In this document: positions 17,987 to 27,241 of the stretch, in pieces | How positions within the stretch are numbered: the first letter of the stretch is position 1 | Layout of the letters: each line of letters opens with the position of its first letter | Virus record (IMG/VR): IMGVR_UViG_3300024314_000002 | Location: 1 to 64,000 of that record | Reading direction: 5' to 3' (one strand) | DNA length: 64,000 nucleotides | Source of the DNA: a virus | Notes under the pieces: generated by a model | What the model saw: the letters and a program-made list of their open reading frames with translations, nothing else | The model's database searches: none | Told to the model about the DNA's origin: nothing | Translations under genes and position numbers: made by a program

Positions 17987-19357
17987 ATGGAACTAAATAA
18001 CAACTTTGTAGATTTTATTCAACATCACGCAGATGCACAAGGCATGACCAGAGAGGAATATGTTGCACATTATATGAGTGAAAATAAGAGTAAAGTTTTA
18101 TCATTTGACGAATATATCGTTGAAAAATACAATACACTTAAAGAAGAATTAATCTTAGAAGGCGGTGCAGCTGGTCACATGTCTCATCCTTTCGATGAAA
18201 AAGATTTAACATTCGCAGATTTTAAAAAGATCGTAACGTCCGGTCTTCAAGGAGAATTAAACTTTGAAGAGGTAGCCACTGAAAAAACAGACGGTCAAAA
18301 TCTATTAGCAACCGTAAAAAACGGAGTTACGATGTTTTCTAGAAATAAAGGTCAATTAATTAGTCCCGTTGATTTAGACGGTATTATAGAAATGTTTGAA
18401 AAGCATGAGGTACCTTTAGTGCGAGAAACATACGTGTTTGCAGCTAAAGATCTAAATGAAGCTCTTCCAAAAATTAAAGATCAGTCCATATTTAATGACG
18501 GTAAAGATTTTATAAATATAGAATTAATCTATTCTAAAAACCCAAATGTAATCTATTACGAAAGAGATGTTCTTCAATTTCACGATATTCAAGAAACTGA
18601 TGGGAATGGTAATATTACAGGATCTAGAAAAATAGCAGGAGAATTAGTCAAAGCTTTAAAGGAAGTAGATGCCGATGTTCAAAAGACATTTACAATAATT
18701 CCTCCTCAGATTTTAAAACTAGGTAAAGATATTAATTTTGATAAAAATCAAGCTAAATTTATAAAGCAGATTGAAAAATTAAGAGATCGTTATAACTTAA
18801 CAGACGGTGACGAAGTTTCTAGATATCATGAAATGTGGTGGAGAGAAACAATAGATGCAAATTTCCCAGATTTACAACAAGACTATAAGGAAGGTTTATT
18901 ATTAAGATGGGCTTATGGAGATAAAAAGTCTTTAAATATGAGATCACTTGCAAAGGAGATAGGAAAAGATGAAGCTGCTTCTGTTAAGAAATTTGACAAA
19001 GAAGATGTTAAAAAGAAATATAAAGAAAACATTAGACCGTTTGAAGATTTATTTTTAGAACTAGGGTCTATAATTCTTATGAATGCTTCTAATTTTGTAG
19101 CTGCAAATCCAGACAAAGAGATGCAAAGACTACATAATCAAATTAGATCAGAATCTGAAAAGATCAAAAAAGATGGAAGCGTTACTCAGATCGAAAAGGT
19201 AATGAAAGAACTAGAGAGATTAGATAGAATTGGAGGAGTAGAATCTATCATACCAACTGAAGGAATAGTTTTTGTATATAAAGGAAAGACTATGAAACTA
19301 ACAGGTACTTTTGCTGCTATCAATCAGCTGATGGGAATCATAAAGTACGGAAGATAA
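17987..19357 (+). CDS. Ligase-superfamily nucleotidyltransferase, possibly head-packaged
   Basis: 456 residues. Motifs of the covalent nucleotidyltransferase (DNA/RNA ligase, capping enzyme) superfamily are present: motif I EKTDGQ with candidate AMP-lysine Lys100, a motif III-like KDFINIELIY, motif IV PTEGIVF (about 424-430) and motif V YKGKTMKLTG (Lys437). Residues 39-50 (SFDEYIVEKYNT) and ELILE|GG at 58 look like a capsid-targeting peptide and a protease site, which would release the catalytic part starting GGAAGHMSHPFDE. No OB-fold was recognised at the C-terminus. It sits directly before a second ligase-like gene. An RNA- or DNA-sealing or nucleotidyl-transfer role is inferred; the substrate is unknown. 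Confidence 0.65.
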   Translation: MELNNNFVDFIQHHADAQGMTREEYVAHYMSENKSKVLSFDEYIVEKYNTLKEELILEGGAAGHMSHPFDEKDLTFADFKKIVTSGLQGELNFEEVATEKTDGQNLLATVKNGVTMFSRNKGQLISPVDLDGIIEMFEKHEVPLVRETYVFAAKDLNEALPKIKDQSIFNDGKDFINIELIYSKNPNVIYYERDVLQFHDIQETDGNGNITGSRKIAGELVKALKEVDADVQKTFTIIPPQILKLGKDINFDKNQAKFIKQIEKLRDRYNLTDGDEVSRYHEMWWRETIDANFPDLQQDYKEGLLLRWAYGDKKSLNMRSLAKEIGKDEAASVKKFDKEDVKKKYKENIRPFEDLFLELGSIILMNASNFVAANPDKEMQRLHNQIRSESEKIKKDGSVTQIEKVMKELERLDRIGGVESIIPTEGIVFVYKGKTMKLTGTFAAINQLMGIIKYGR

Positions 19358-19367
19358 ATAATATAAT

Positions 19368-21239
19368 ATGGCACTTAAAAAACTAAGACAAGTATTTCAG
19401 GAAACTAATATCAATGCATTTCAAGATATGTTGAATAGCAGGGTTCTAGTAACTGAAAAAATACAAGGAGCTTCATTTCACGTTAGAAGAAACCAGACTA
19501 AATTTGAATATTACAAATCTGGAGATTCTAGAATGAACATGATAGACAGAACAATAGTAGGTTTATATGAAACAGGTGTCAAGCACATCCAAAGTTTAGA
19601 TCCTAGTATAAAGGAACAAATGCCACATGATTGGAAATTTGGTTTTGAATATTTACCTGAATTAAACGTGTCAGAATATAAATATACTAAACTACCTAAA
19701 AACAATTTAATACTTACGCACATTCAAACTATGAATGAGTCAGGTAAGATTAGAAAAACAATTAGCGATCCAATTATATTAAATAAATGGGCAAAGATAT
19801 TAGAGGTTCAAGGACCTAGCATTGTGTTTGATGGTATGCTATCTCAAATGCAAAAAGAAGAATTAATAAGTGTTTTATCTATGTCAGATAAGGAGTTTTC
19901 TGAAGCATTTGATTATGATCCAAATACAGATGCAAGATTACCTTTCACTCAAAAGATGATTAAGACATTTAATCCAAATGCAGTTTCTCCTACGTTAAAT
20001 GAAGACTTTGAAGTAGAAATTGACGGATTAATAGTTTCTTTTATTGATGAGAAAAAATCTAGATCTTTTAAATTAGAAGATTTTACAAGAACTGTTAGTG
20101 AAAATAAGAGATCAAGCCACATGTATCAAATTACTATTGCTGGTCTTATTGAATTTATTTCTACATTTGAAATGAAAGACATTCAACTAAATGAAGAAAC
20201 AGCAGACTGGAGATATATTGAATTAATGTCAGTGATGTTTAATACGTATGTTAAAGAACACTCTGCTAAGTTTATTGGTGTTAACTTTGAATCAGCTGAT
20301 TTTGCAGATTCAGATTCCTTTAAACTAAATACTAAATACATTAAGAACGAGACCACTCTTTCTTATGTTGAAAACGAAATACTTGCAGAATTATTTAAAA
20401 TAACTTTAGGTTCTTTTAGAAAAAAGAGAAGCAAGGAAAGCGATATCATAAATGCAGAAATGTTAGAGCATTTAAATCAAATAGTAGAAACTATAGATAA
20501 GAAAGTATTTGTAGAGAATACCGATGAAAATTCCATATACGACTTTAATAATTTCATATTACATAATAAAGTAAAGACAAGTGTTAATTTAAATGAAGCA
20601 CTTAAAGTAGATCATCCTGAACAAGGAGGAGAATTAGTAAATATGTTTGTTGGTAGATTCCAACCATTTACACTTGGACATGCTAAAGTATTAGAAACTA
20701 TACACAAAGAAAATGGATATCCTGTGGTTGTTTTATTAGTAAAAGCAAAGAATAAGAAAAAGGAAGATGCATTTAAAAGACCTTATGATGAGAAGACACA
20801 ATTAGATATGTTTAAGGCGGTTCAAAAACAATATCCATTTTTAAAAGAAATCTTTGTAATTCCAACCGGAGGTATTGATACAATGTTCAATGCAATGAGA
20901 CCAACTTATGAACCCGTATTATGGGGAACAGGAAGCGATAGAATGAAAACTTACGGATTCCAAGTAAATAAAGATTCTTATAGAGAAGATCTTGGAGTTA
21001 GGAGTGATTTTGGATTATTTGAAATTCCAAGAACAGACAATAATATTTCAGCGACTCAGGTTAGAAACGCAATGCTAGACGGAGATGAAGGATTATTTAA
21101 GTCAACAACACCCAAAGCATTACATAAAATGTATGGCGAACTTAAGAAAAAATTAGAAGATTCAGTAGGTACTTCAGAATCAAATGAAGTTGCTGAATCA
21201 TTATTAACATTTAAACAATTTTTAGAAAACAATGGATAG
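19368..21239 (+). CDS. Fusion of RNA-ligase-like domain and NMN-adenylyltransferase-like domain
   Basis: 623 residues, two domains. Residues 20-260 carry ligase-type motifs: motif I VTEKIQGASFH (Lys31), motif III WKFGFEYL (about 89-96), motif IV EVEIDGLIV (about 215) and motif V SRSFKLEDF (about 231). Residues 425-600 are a Rossmann-type nucleotidylyltransferase: MFVGRFQPFTLGHAKV (about 426-441, the HxGH-type loop being TLGH) and ISATQVRNAM (560-569), as in NadM/NadR NMN adenylyltransferases. Between the domains is VNLNE|ALK (410/411), a plausible prohead-protease site. KVP40-type phages encode NadM fused to Nudix; a ligase fusion is unusual. Substrates are inferred from motifs only. The gene ends eight bases into the next. 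Confidence 0.7.
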   Translation: MALKKLRQVFQETNINAFQDMLNSRVLVTEKIQGASFHVRRNQTKFEYYKSGDSRMNMIDRTIVGLYETGVKHIQSLDPSIKEQMPHDWKFGFEYLPELNVSEYKYTKLPKNNLILTHIQTMNESGKIRKTISDPIILNKWAKILEVQGPSIVFDGMLSQMQKEELISVLSMSDKEFSEAFDYDPNTDARLPFTQKMIKTFNPNAVSPTLNEDFEVEIDGLIVSFIDEKKSRSFKLEDFTRTVSENKRSSHMYQITIAGLIEFISTFEMKDIQLNEETADWRYIELMSVMFNTYVKEHSAKFIGVNFESADFADSDSFKLNTKYIKNETTLSYVENEILAELFKITLGSFRKKRSKESDIINAEMLEHLNQIVETIDKKVFVENTDENSIYDFNNFILHNKVKTSVNLNEALKVDHPEQGGELVNMFVGRFQPFTLGHAKVLETIHKENGYPVVVLLVKAKNKKKEDAFKRPYDEKTQLDMFKAVQKQYPFLKEIFVIPTGGIDTMFNAMRPTYEPVLWGTGSDRMKTYGFQVNKDSYREDLGVRSDFGLFEIPRTDNNISATQVRNAMLDGDEGLFKSTTPKALHKMYGELKKKLEDSVGTSESNEVAESLLTFKQFLENNG

Positions 21240-22311
21240 GTACGATTTTGAAAGAGCACTACATAGTGCTGCAAAAACCAACGCTGAAAATGAAGCGTTA
21301 ATTATAGAATCCTATATTGGAGTTGCAACGACCGGAAGTAAATCTGCCCAACAGAATTTATTTAATTCAATTAATAGAACATTTAAAAAGAATAAGTGTC
21401 CATGGCAAGGTGTTAAGTTTACTTCAACACAGGATGTTAAACAACAACCTGATGGCAGGTTATGGCTTTCTAAAATGGATGACGATACATTCGGAGTAGT
21501 TTTTCAATATTTAATGTTAAATAAAAGCGAAGCAAACGAATTGTTTAATATTGGAAGAGACGATAATGGAATTGGTGCTGGAGAAATAATGCTAGCGTAT
21601 ATTGTAGAAAATATAAAAATAGGTGGAGGTGCGGCCGATACTGACTTAGAATTATATAATGAAAGGTGGTCACCAATTAAACCACCCCTTGGTAAATGTG
21701 AGTTAAAAGAAGCTCAAATGTCAAAGGGCATGTTACAAAATTGGAGAACAGGTGCAAAACACCAGGGAATTAATAGTACTTATGTACCGAAGTTAACGGC
21801 ATTATATGACGCAGTAAAATATAATATTGAAGAAATCAACCCGGACGGAGATGGTAAAGATATGGCTGCCGGTGGAGGTTGGATAAATGAATGGGGAACT
21901 GTAGGTGGAAAAAGATTTAAGCATATTCAAAATTTAACTAAGACAGATATTCAGGCCCTTTCTTCTAGTGAAAGAGATTTTAAAATAGGTCCTGGAGATA
22001 AAGATAACGGCGCATTAGTAATTAAATTTAATGACGTAGAATTAGGAAAGCTAAGTGACTCTAAAACTGCAGAAAAAATTAAAAGTATAATAGAGACTGA
22101 GCCTTCCGTTAGAACATTTACTGAAATACAAGACGATGTAATTTCAGCAGTAGGAGATATACCTACTCCATTCCTTTTTATAGAGTCTAAAGATCATGAA
22201 ATAGTAGCTTTTCACTATTACAAGAAATTACCTGGAAAAACTAGCGAATTACAAATATATTCTATTACACAAGGTAAATTTAAATATAAAATAAAGCCTA
22301 ACCGAGTTTAA
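21232..22311 (+). CDS. Hypothetical protein, 359 residues, in ligase/NMNAT cluster
   Basis: The ATG lies inside the end of the fusion gene (eight-base overlap), so the two are translationally coupled. It starts MDRYDFERALHSAAKTNAEN, with NEALIIE|SYIG at about 28, another [ILV]xE site. The body is a soluble alpha/beta protein with Gly-rich turns (GAGEIMLAYIVENIKIGGGA; DMAAGGGWINEWGTVGGKRF). The general look recalls restriction-endonuclease-like or polymerase-associated phage domains, but no catalytic motif was confirmed. Membership in the internal-head gene block is inferred from position. Confidence 0.6.
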   Translation: MDRYDFERALHSAAKTNAENEALIIESYIGVATTGSKSAQQNLFNSINRTFKKNKCPWQGVKFTSTQDVKQQPDGRLWLSKMDDDTFGVVFQYLMLNKSEANELFNIGRDDNGIGAGEIMLAYIVENIKIGGGAADTDLELYNERWSPIKPPLGKCELKEAQMSKGMLQNWRTGAKHQGINSTYVPKLTALYDAVKYNIEEINPDGDGKDMAAGGGWINEWGTVGGKRFKHIQNLTKTDIQALSSSERDFKIGPGDKDNGALVIKFNDVELGKLSDSKTAEKIKSIIETEPSVRTFTEIQDDVISAVGDIPTPFLFIESKDHEIVAFHYYKKLPGKTSELQIYSITQGKFKYKIKPNRV

Positions 22312-22331
22312 ATAAACAAATACAAATAAAA

Positions 22332-25300
22332 ATGAGCACTAAAAAAACATTCGAAAGCTTTGTAAATTCAATGAACGAAAACGTTGATTTATATAAAGTA
22401 TACAAAAAGGTTTCTGGGAAATATTCCTTGAGAAAGCCTTCTTATTGGGGAGATCTATTTAACCAAAGAGCTTCTATTCCATATAGAGAATTAACTAAAT
22501 ATGATAAAGAATTACATTCCTTAGACGTATACACTACTAAAGAATTAGGATGTCATAACGAATATCCATTACAATCTAACTTTAAAGTTCAAGTGCCACA
22601 GGTATTTGTATTATATTGTAACACTGAATCAGGTGAGCTTGGAGAGTATTATGGAATGAGTATTCTTGTAAATACAGAAGGAGCAACATATCCAAGATAT
22701 GCATGTGGTATGCCAGATTTCGAACCAGAATTACATAACTTTGTAAATGGAATTCCTGAAAGCTATTTAAACATTGTAACGACTGGTGCTCAATTGTTAC
22801 ATGAACAGATGATAGTTGAAGGTCAATTTTCATGGCTTACATCCGATACAAACACACAAATAGGTTCTGAAAGACAGAACATGATTACAGTATTTATGTA
22901 TGATAATATGGGTAACAAGTGGACGGAAAAGGATTATGAAGGATATGGTGAATTTGGTGGAATGGATTATTATGATCTTGTTGCTACAATGAATGGATAT
23001 ACTGAAGAAGATGTTAAAACAATGAAAGGTTCATTTAAAGAATTAAGACAACTTGGTATTGATTTAGCATTCGGTAAAATAAAGACCAAAGATAAAAAGA
23101 AAAAGACATTATTCCCTGCATTAGTTGAAGATCCAAGATTTAATTGGAAAAGACATGACTTTACTGAAGAAGCAGAATCTGATCCAAATCAATCATGGTA
23201 TCAAGAACCTGAGTATGATGATTATGAAGATGATGACGATTACGAAAACGGATGGTATGAATCAAAGGTTACTGAAGCCAAAAAGCTTACAATTAAAGAT
23301 GTTGAAAAGGCATGGGATTTTTCTTATGGTGAAGATTTTGAATATGAATATGGTAGTGTTTATGTTGAAATCATGGGAAAATATAAAGGTAAAATTACTA
23401 AAGATGAATTAGCTAAAATATGGGACGACAAGTATGGTGAAGATTTACAAAGTGAACATGGTGGATTCTTTGATAAGCTAGACGAAAATTTAAATGAAGC
23501 TACTGTAGTAATGGATGCAATAGATCCTAAATCAAAAACACTCAAAAAGCTTTTAAAGAAATATAATGTTAAAATGAAAGTTTTAACAATGAACGGCCCT
23601 GGTGGCAATTGGCCAGAAGTTGAAATGACAGGTTCAAGAGAAGATTTACAATCAGTATTAGCCGATCCTAATGGATGGGACGATCCTGAATTAGGAGAAT
23701 ACATTGAAGAATCTAATATATTAGAAGCTAGATCTATTAACAAGATTTCAAAGGAATTTGGAGAAACAGTTAATAAGATGAAAGATATTGTAAAGATATA
23801 CATCGCTGCGGAAGATGGAAGTGATGAGAAAGCAGCAACTAGACAGCAGCTAATAGATTTAACAGCAAAAAAGAAAGCTCTTACAAATGAACTAGATGAT
23901 GCAGTAGCTGGTAAAAACAAAGATGTAAAATTAGTTATCAGTGAGGGTGTTATGTCTGACATTCACCAAATGATAGGTAATCACAAATCATTTGATACTT
24001 TTCAGAAAGAATTCTTTAAAGAATACGGACATAAGAAAGTAATGAAGAAAACTCCAGAGTTTTTAGAATGGTTAAAGGCACTATATAATGATTTTGAATA
24101 TACGTCAGGTGAAGCTGTTGAAGAAAGGTATACTAAAAAGTCATTATTAAAAAAATTAGGAGATGCAGATGATGCAATGATTCAAACCGGAAACGGAAAA
24201 GAATATATCATTTATAATCCTGATTCTAATAACGATGACAATGCTGCAATGTGGCATGATAAATCAGTATTTGCACTAGATCAAGACGGTGGAGAGCATG
24301 AAATAGCATATAAGGATATAGGGCTAGTAATGGTAGAATCAGCAGTTAATGAAGATGTGTATGCAGACTTAGAAGACACTATTTCTAATATGGAATTTGA
24401 TGCATATCAAAACTTAGCATCTGAATTTGGTATAGATGCTGAAGATCCCAACGAAATGATGGACTTTATTCAAAATGAACTTGACAAGAAGGGTGCTAAA
24501 CTCTTAATCAAGAACATTGAAAAAGGAGTTTATGAATCATTAGTTAATGAAAAGGACGACGCCGGTGACCACTTAGATAATCTTGCAGATTTAGTAGGTA
24601 AAGCTAAAGATTTCTTTGCAATCGGTAAAGAATTAAAAGCAGGTAAATACAAATACGACTATAGTGATAGTATGATGCCAATGTATACGATAAAAGCAGA
24701 TGGTTTTAAATTTGCAATACTTAACAAAAGATATGTTGACGGCGGCGATAGAGAAGTTGGAGAGATTGCTATTGGCCTAATGGAATCAATGGTTATTGAA
24801 GCTAAGGGTTTTAAAAACGATGAAGATTTCGAAGAATTTTTAAAAGAAATCGATGCTATGCCAGAAAGAGCAGTTAGAAAGATAATGGGTAAAGAATATA
24901 TCGATACTCCTGGTTTTTATCAAGATGAAAAAGACAATTATGATGATGTAATTGACTTCATGATTTCAAACATGGGTGCAAATATTTATCACCAATTAGA
25001 ACAGTGGTGGGAATTAAACGTAATGAAACCGGGTCTTAGAGAATCTAAAATTCAAATAAAAAGAAGATATACCGATAATCATCCTGCACAAACTTCAGGT
25101 AGAACTGCTAAAGTCAGAAACGCAATGATCGAGGCATTAGCGGATGGTGTATTAACAGAAGAAGAATTCAATAATATTCTAAAAGAAAAATCAATCGATA
25201 ATAAAAGATGGATGAGAAGAAATTCTAAATACTTTACAGTAAGTGAAAATGGAATTGGTCTTTCTAAATTTGGAAAAAGAATATTAACTGGAATTAAACC

Positions 25301-25550
25301 AGTTGTTAGTTTAACATTAGAATCTTTTATTAACGAAGCTAATTATATTAAATTTAAAGGAAAGAAAGTAGATATTAGTTCATTAGAAATGGAAGATGTT
25401 GATATGAAAGATTATCCAGATTTCACAGATGCATTCTTTAGTTATGGTGAATATTCTAATGGAAAAGAAATGACTGACGAAGAATTATCAGATTTCACAG
25501 ATGATAATCCAGACTTAGCTAATGAATTAGCACATGATTCCTTACATTAA
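22332..25550 (+). CDS. Giant internal head polyprotein candidate with at least eight protease-type linkers
   Basis: 1072 residues, strongly acidic/lysine-rich. The N-terminus STKKTFESFVNSMNENVD resembles a capsid-targeting peptide. The same type of segment recurs: ESKVTE|A (315), ENLNE|A (389), ESNILE|A (465), LVISE|G (538), ESAVNE|D (674), ESLVNE|K (740), ESMVIE|A (823) and ESFINE|A (1002). These split the chain into folded units of roughly 70-300 residues. Two neighbouring units (about 320-340 and 357-377) share an internal repeat (EKAWDFSYGEDFE / AKIWDDKYGEDLQ). The segment 926-985 looks like a small helical DNA-binding-like domain. T4 packs single internal proteins cut once by gp21; a chain cut many times is the notable point. 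No enzyme motif was recognised in it. Confidence 0.7.
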   Translation: MSTKKTFESFVNSMNENVDLYKVYKKVSGKYSLRKPSYWGDLFNQRASIPYRELTKYDKELHSLDVYTTKELGCHNEYPLQSNFKVQVPQVFVLYCNTESGELGEYYGMSILVNTEGATYPRYACGMPDFEPELHNFVNGIPESYLNIVTTGAQLLHEQMIVEGQFSWLTSDTNTQIGSERQNMITVFMYDNMGNKWTEKDYEGYGEFGGMDYYDLVATMNGYTEEDVKTMKGSFKELRQLGIDLAFGKIKTKDKKKKTLFPALVEDPRFNWKRHDFTEEAESDPNQSWYQEPEYDDYEDDDDYENGWYESKVTEAKKLTIKDVEKAWDFSYGEDFEYEYGSVYVEIMGKYKGKITKDELAKIWDDKYGEDLQSEHGGFFDKLDENLNEATVVMDAIDPKSKTLKKLLKKYNVKMKVLTMNGPGGNWPEVEMTGSREDLQSVLADPNGWDDPELGEYIEESNILEARSINKISKEFGETVNKMKDIVKIYIAAEDGSDEKAATRQQLIDLTAKKKALTNELDDAVAGKNKDVKLVISEGVMSDIHQMIGNHKSFDTFQKEFFKEYGHKKVMKKTPEFLEWLKALYNDFEYTSGEAVEERYTKKSLLKKLGDADDAMIQTGNGKEYIIYNPDSNNDDNAAMWHDKSVFALDQDGGEHEIAYKDIGLVMVESAVNEDVYADLEDTISNMEFDAYQNLASEFGIDAEDPNEMMDFIQNELDKKGAKLLIKNIEKGVYESLVNEKDDAGDHLDNLADLVGKAKDFFAIGKELKAGKYKYDYSDSMMPMYTIKADGFKFAILNKRYVDGGDREVGEIAIGLMESMVIEAKGFKNDEDFEEFLKEIDAMPERAVRKIMGKEYIDTPGFYQDEKDNYDDVIDFMISNMGANIYHQLEQWWELNVMKPGLRESKIQIKRRYTDNHPAQTSGRTAKVRNAMIEALADGVLTEEEFNNILKEKSIDNKRWMRRNSKYFTVSENGIGLSKFGKRILTGIKPVVSLTLESFINEANYIKFKGKKVDISSLEMEDVDMKDYPDFTDAFFSYGEYSNGKEMTDEELSDFTDDNPDLANELAHDSLH

Positions 25551-25552
25551 AA

Positions 25553-25560
25553 GATATATA
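25553..25560 (+). promoter_or_regulatory. Candidate late promoter box GATATATA
   Basis: Exact box preceded by AAAA, just after the stop of the 1072-residue gene and 24 bases before the ATG at 25585. Confidence 0.5.
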
Positions 25561-25584
25561 CTATTATAAACAAAACAATATAAA

Positions 25585-26919
25585 ATGAAACTATATACTA
25601 ACTTCGATAATTTTATCAATGAAGCAAAGGTTATGAAGCAGAAAGATACTGCTAAAATAGCAAAAAAATTAGCAGCTGCTCTTTCAAAAGCAGACGGAAA
25701 AGAATTCACAATTTCTAAAAATTCATTAGATTCCGGTGGTTTTGATCTAGATATGGATGGAGACGAATATGCAGGAGGAACTTATTTTATTGGTGATGCT
25801 GGTGAAATAGTAAACGCAGCAACACATAATGATGTATATGGTCACATGGACGATAGCGAAGCTGAATTAGTTAAAACAATTAAAAAGGGTAAATTTGCAA
25901 AATACAGAGCAACTGAATCTTTAGAACTTAATGAAGCTCTAGCTTCTTCCAAGTTAAGAGGATTAATAGACATCAAAAAAGGTGGTAAGGAATTAATTAA
26001 AGGTATATACGGTCTTGCTAAAGTAGCACTAGATAAAGTTACCGATGATATGATAATTTCTAATAGCAACCCAGTTGAAGTTTATAAGAAAGCAAAAACA
26101 TTCGGAAACGTAATTGTATTTTGGATTTCTAGAAATGAAAAAGAAAATGAATATGCTCCTTCTTCCGGAAGATATGTTGAAATGATTCCTGGAAATTGTT
26201 TATTAGCTGTTTCTAATGGAAAAAATGAAATGTTTCAGAACGATTCAATATGGAATAGAAACAGCGACACAATAGGTGGTAAGAAAAACACAAGAAGACT
26301 TAAGAACATGGGTAAATACCCTGGATCTAAAGATACTGTCGGTGTTAACAAATCACACAACCAATATAGTGGAACGGGATTAGGTAACATTAAAAGAATT
26401 GCGGAAATGTCTGACGAATGTTACATTATTAATTTAGACACATTAAGAGCTTCTTTATCTACCGATGATAAGACATCTGCAAGAGCAGAGGCAAAATCTG
26501 GAGCTACTGCACTTACAAACCCTAAGAAAATCAAAGAGGATAACTTAACAAGGTATAACGATATTCTTGCGAAGAAAGCTGATAACCCAGATAAAATAGA
26601 CAAGAAAGTTAAAGAAATTATCGAAGATGCACACCAATTCTTAATGGCTGGTTTAGCTAAAAAAGAATTAGGAAACTATAACGAATTAACAATAGGAAAA
26701 GACCCTAAAGGAAGAGAAATTAGACCTAGAGATTTAACCAATTATATTGCAAATATATTGTCAGATTATCAAGGATATGTTTCAGCATACGTTAATATGA
26801 AAACTGAAGAAGAAAAATTCGGTTCATCAAGTTCTTGGTATATGAGAGATGCTAAGCGTAAAGCACTAGAGCTTAAGCAAAGAATGGCTAAATGGGATAA
26901 TAAAAACATAGTTTGGTAA
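25585..26919 (+). CDS. Internal head protein candidate, 444 residues
   Basis: The N-terminus MKLYTNFDNFINE|AKVMKQK is a near-ideal capsid-targeting peptide with an INE|A cut at residue 13. A second site, SLELNE|ALASSK, follows at 117. This predicts a targeting peptide, a ~104-residue domain, and a ~327-residue main domain. The last is basic and soluble (SNPVEVYKKAKTFGNVIVFW; RLKNMGKYPGSKDTVGVNKS; ELGNYNELTIGKDPKGREIR). Its sequence has no motif I can assign to a known enzyme. It has its own late promoter candidate and runs into the next small gene with one base between them. Confidence 0.65.
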   Translation: MKLYTNFDNFINEAKVMKQKDTAKIAKKLAAALSKADGKEFTISKNSLDSGGFDLDMDGDEYAGGTYFIGDAGEIVNAATHNDVYGHMDDSEAELVKTIKKGKFAKYRATESLELNEALASSKLRGLIDIKKGGKELIKGIYGLAKVALDKVTDDMIISNSNPVEVYKKAKTFGNVIVFWISRNEKENEYAPSSGRYVEMIPGNCLLAVSNGKNEMFQNDSIWNRNSDTIGGKKNTRRLKNMGKYPGSKDTVGVNKSHNQYSGTGLGNIKRIAEMSDECYIINLDTLRASLSTDDKTSARAEAKSGATALTNPKKIKEDNLTRYNDILAKKADNPDKIDKKVKEIIEDAHQFLMAGLAKKELGNYNELTIGKDPKGREIRPRDLTNYIANILSDYQGYVSAYVNMKTEEEKFGSSSSWYMRDAKRKALELKQRMAKWDNKNIVW

Positions 26920-26920
26920 A

Positions 26921-27238
26921 ATGAAAAAAGTAAAATTATTTGAACAATACATTAATGAATCAGCTATCGATTTATTAGCAGATGAAATAGAAGATGCAAA
27001 AGCATTTGATGCGTTTTCAGATGGACAATCAGTTCAAGCAAGATCTACTAAAAAAACATGGGACGATGGTGTTCCAGTTTTAAAGTATATTGCTAGAGCT
27101 CCAAAAAAATCTGTTAAATTACCTAAGAAATTTAAAGTAGTAGACGACACTAAATATGGATGGTGGTATTTACAAGTATCAGGAGTATGGTATGGCATCG
27201 AACAAGATGATTATGGAACTCCACCATTTGAATATTAA
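26921..27238 (+). CDS. Small internal head protein candidate, 105 residues
   Basis: Starts MKKVKLFEQYINE|SAIDLL, a capsid-targeting-like peptide with a cut site at residue 13. The mature part would be ~92 residues, with a C-terminal Trp/Tyr-rich beta segment (YGWWYLQVSGVWYGIE). One base separates it from the preceding gene and three from the next, so it is in one operon with them. Unknown function. Confidence 0.6.
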   Translation: MKKVKLFEQYINESAIDLLADEIEDAKAFDAFSDGQSVQARSTKKTWDDGVPVLKYIARAPKKSVKLPKKFKVVDDTKYGWWYLQVSGVWYGIEQDDYGTPPFEY

Positions 27239-27241
27239 GAT

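Noticed and set aside
23360-23962. 200-residue reverse-strand ORF
   Set aside because: Lies opposite the polyprotein gene; Ser/Leu-rich low-complexity product as expected from the complement of Lys/Glu/Asp-rich coding sequence.
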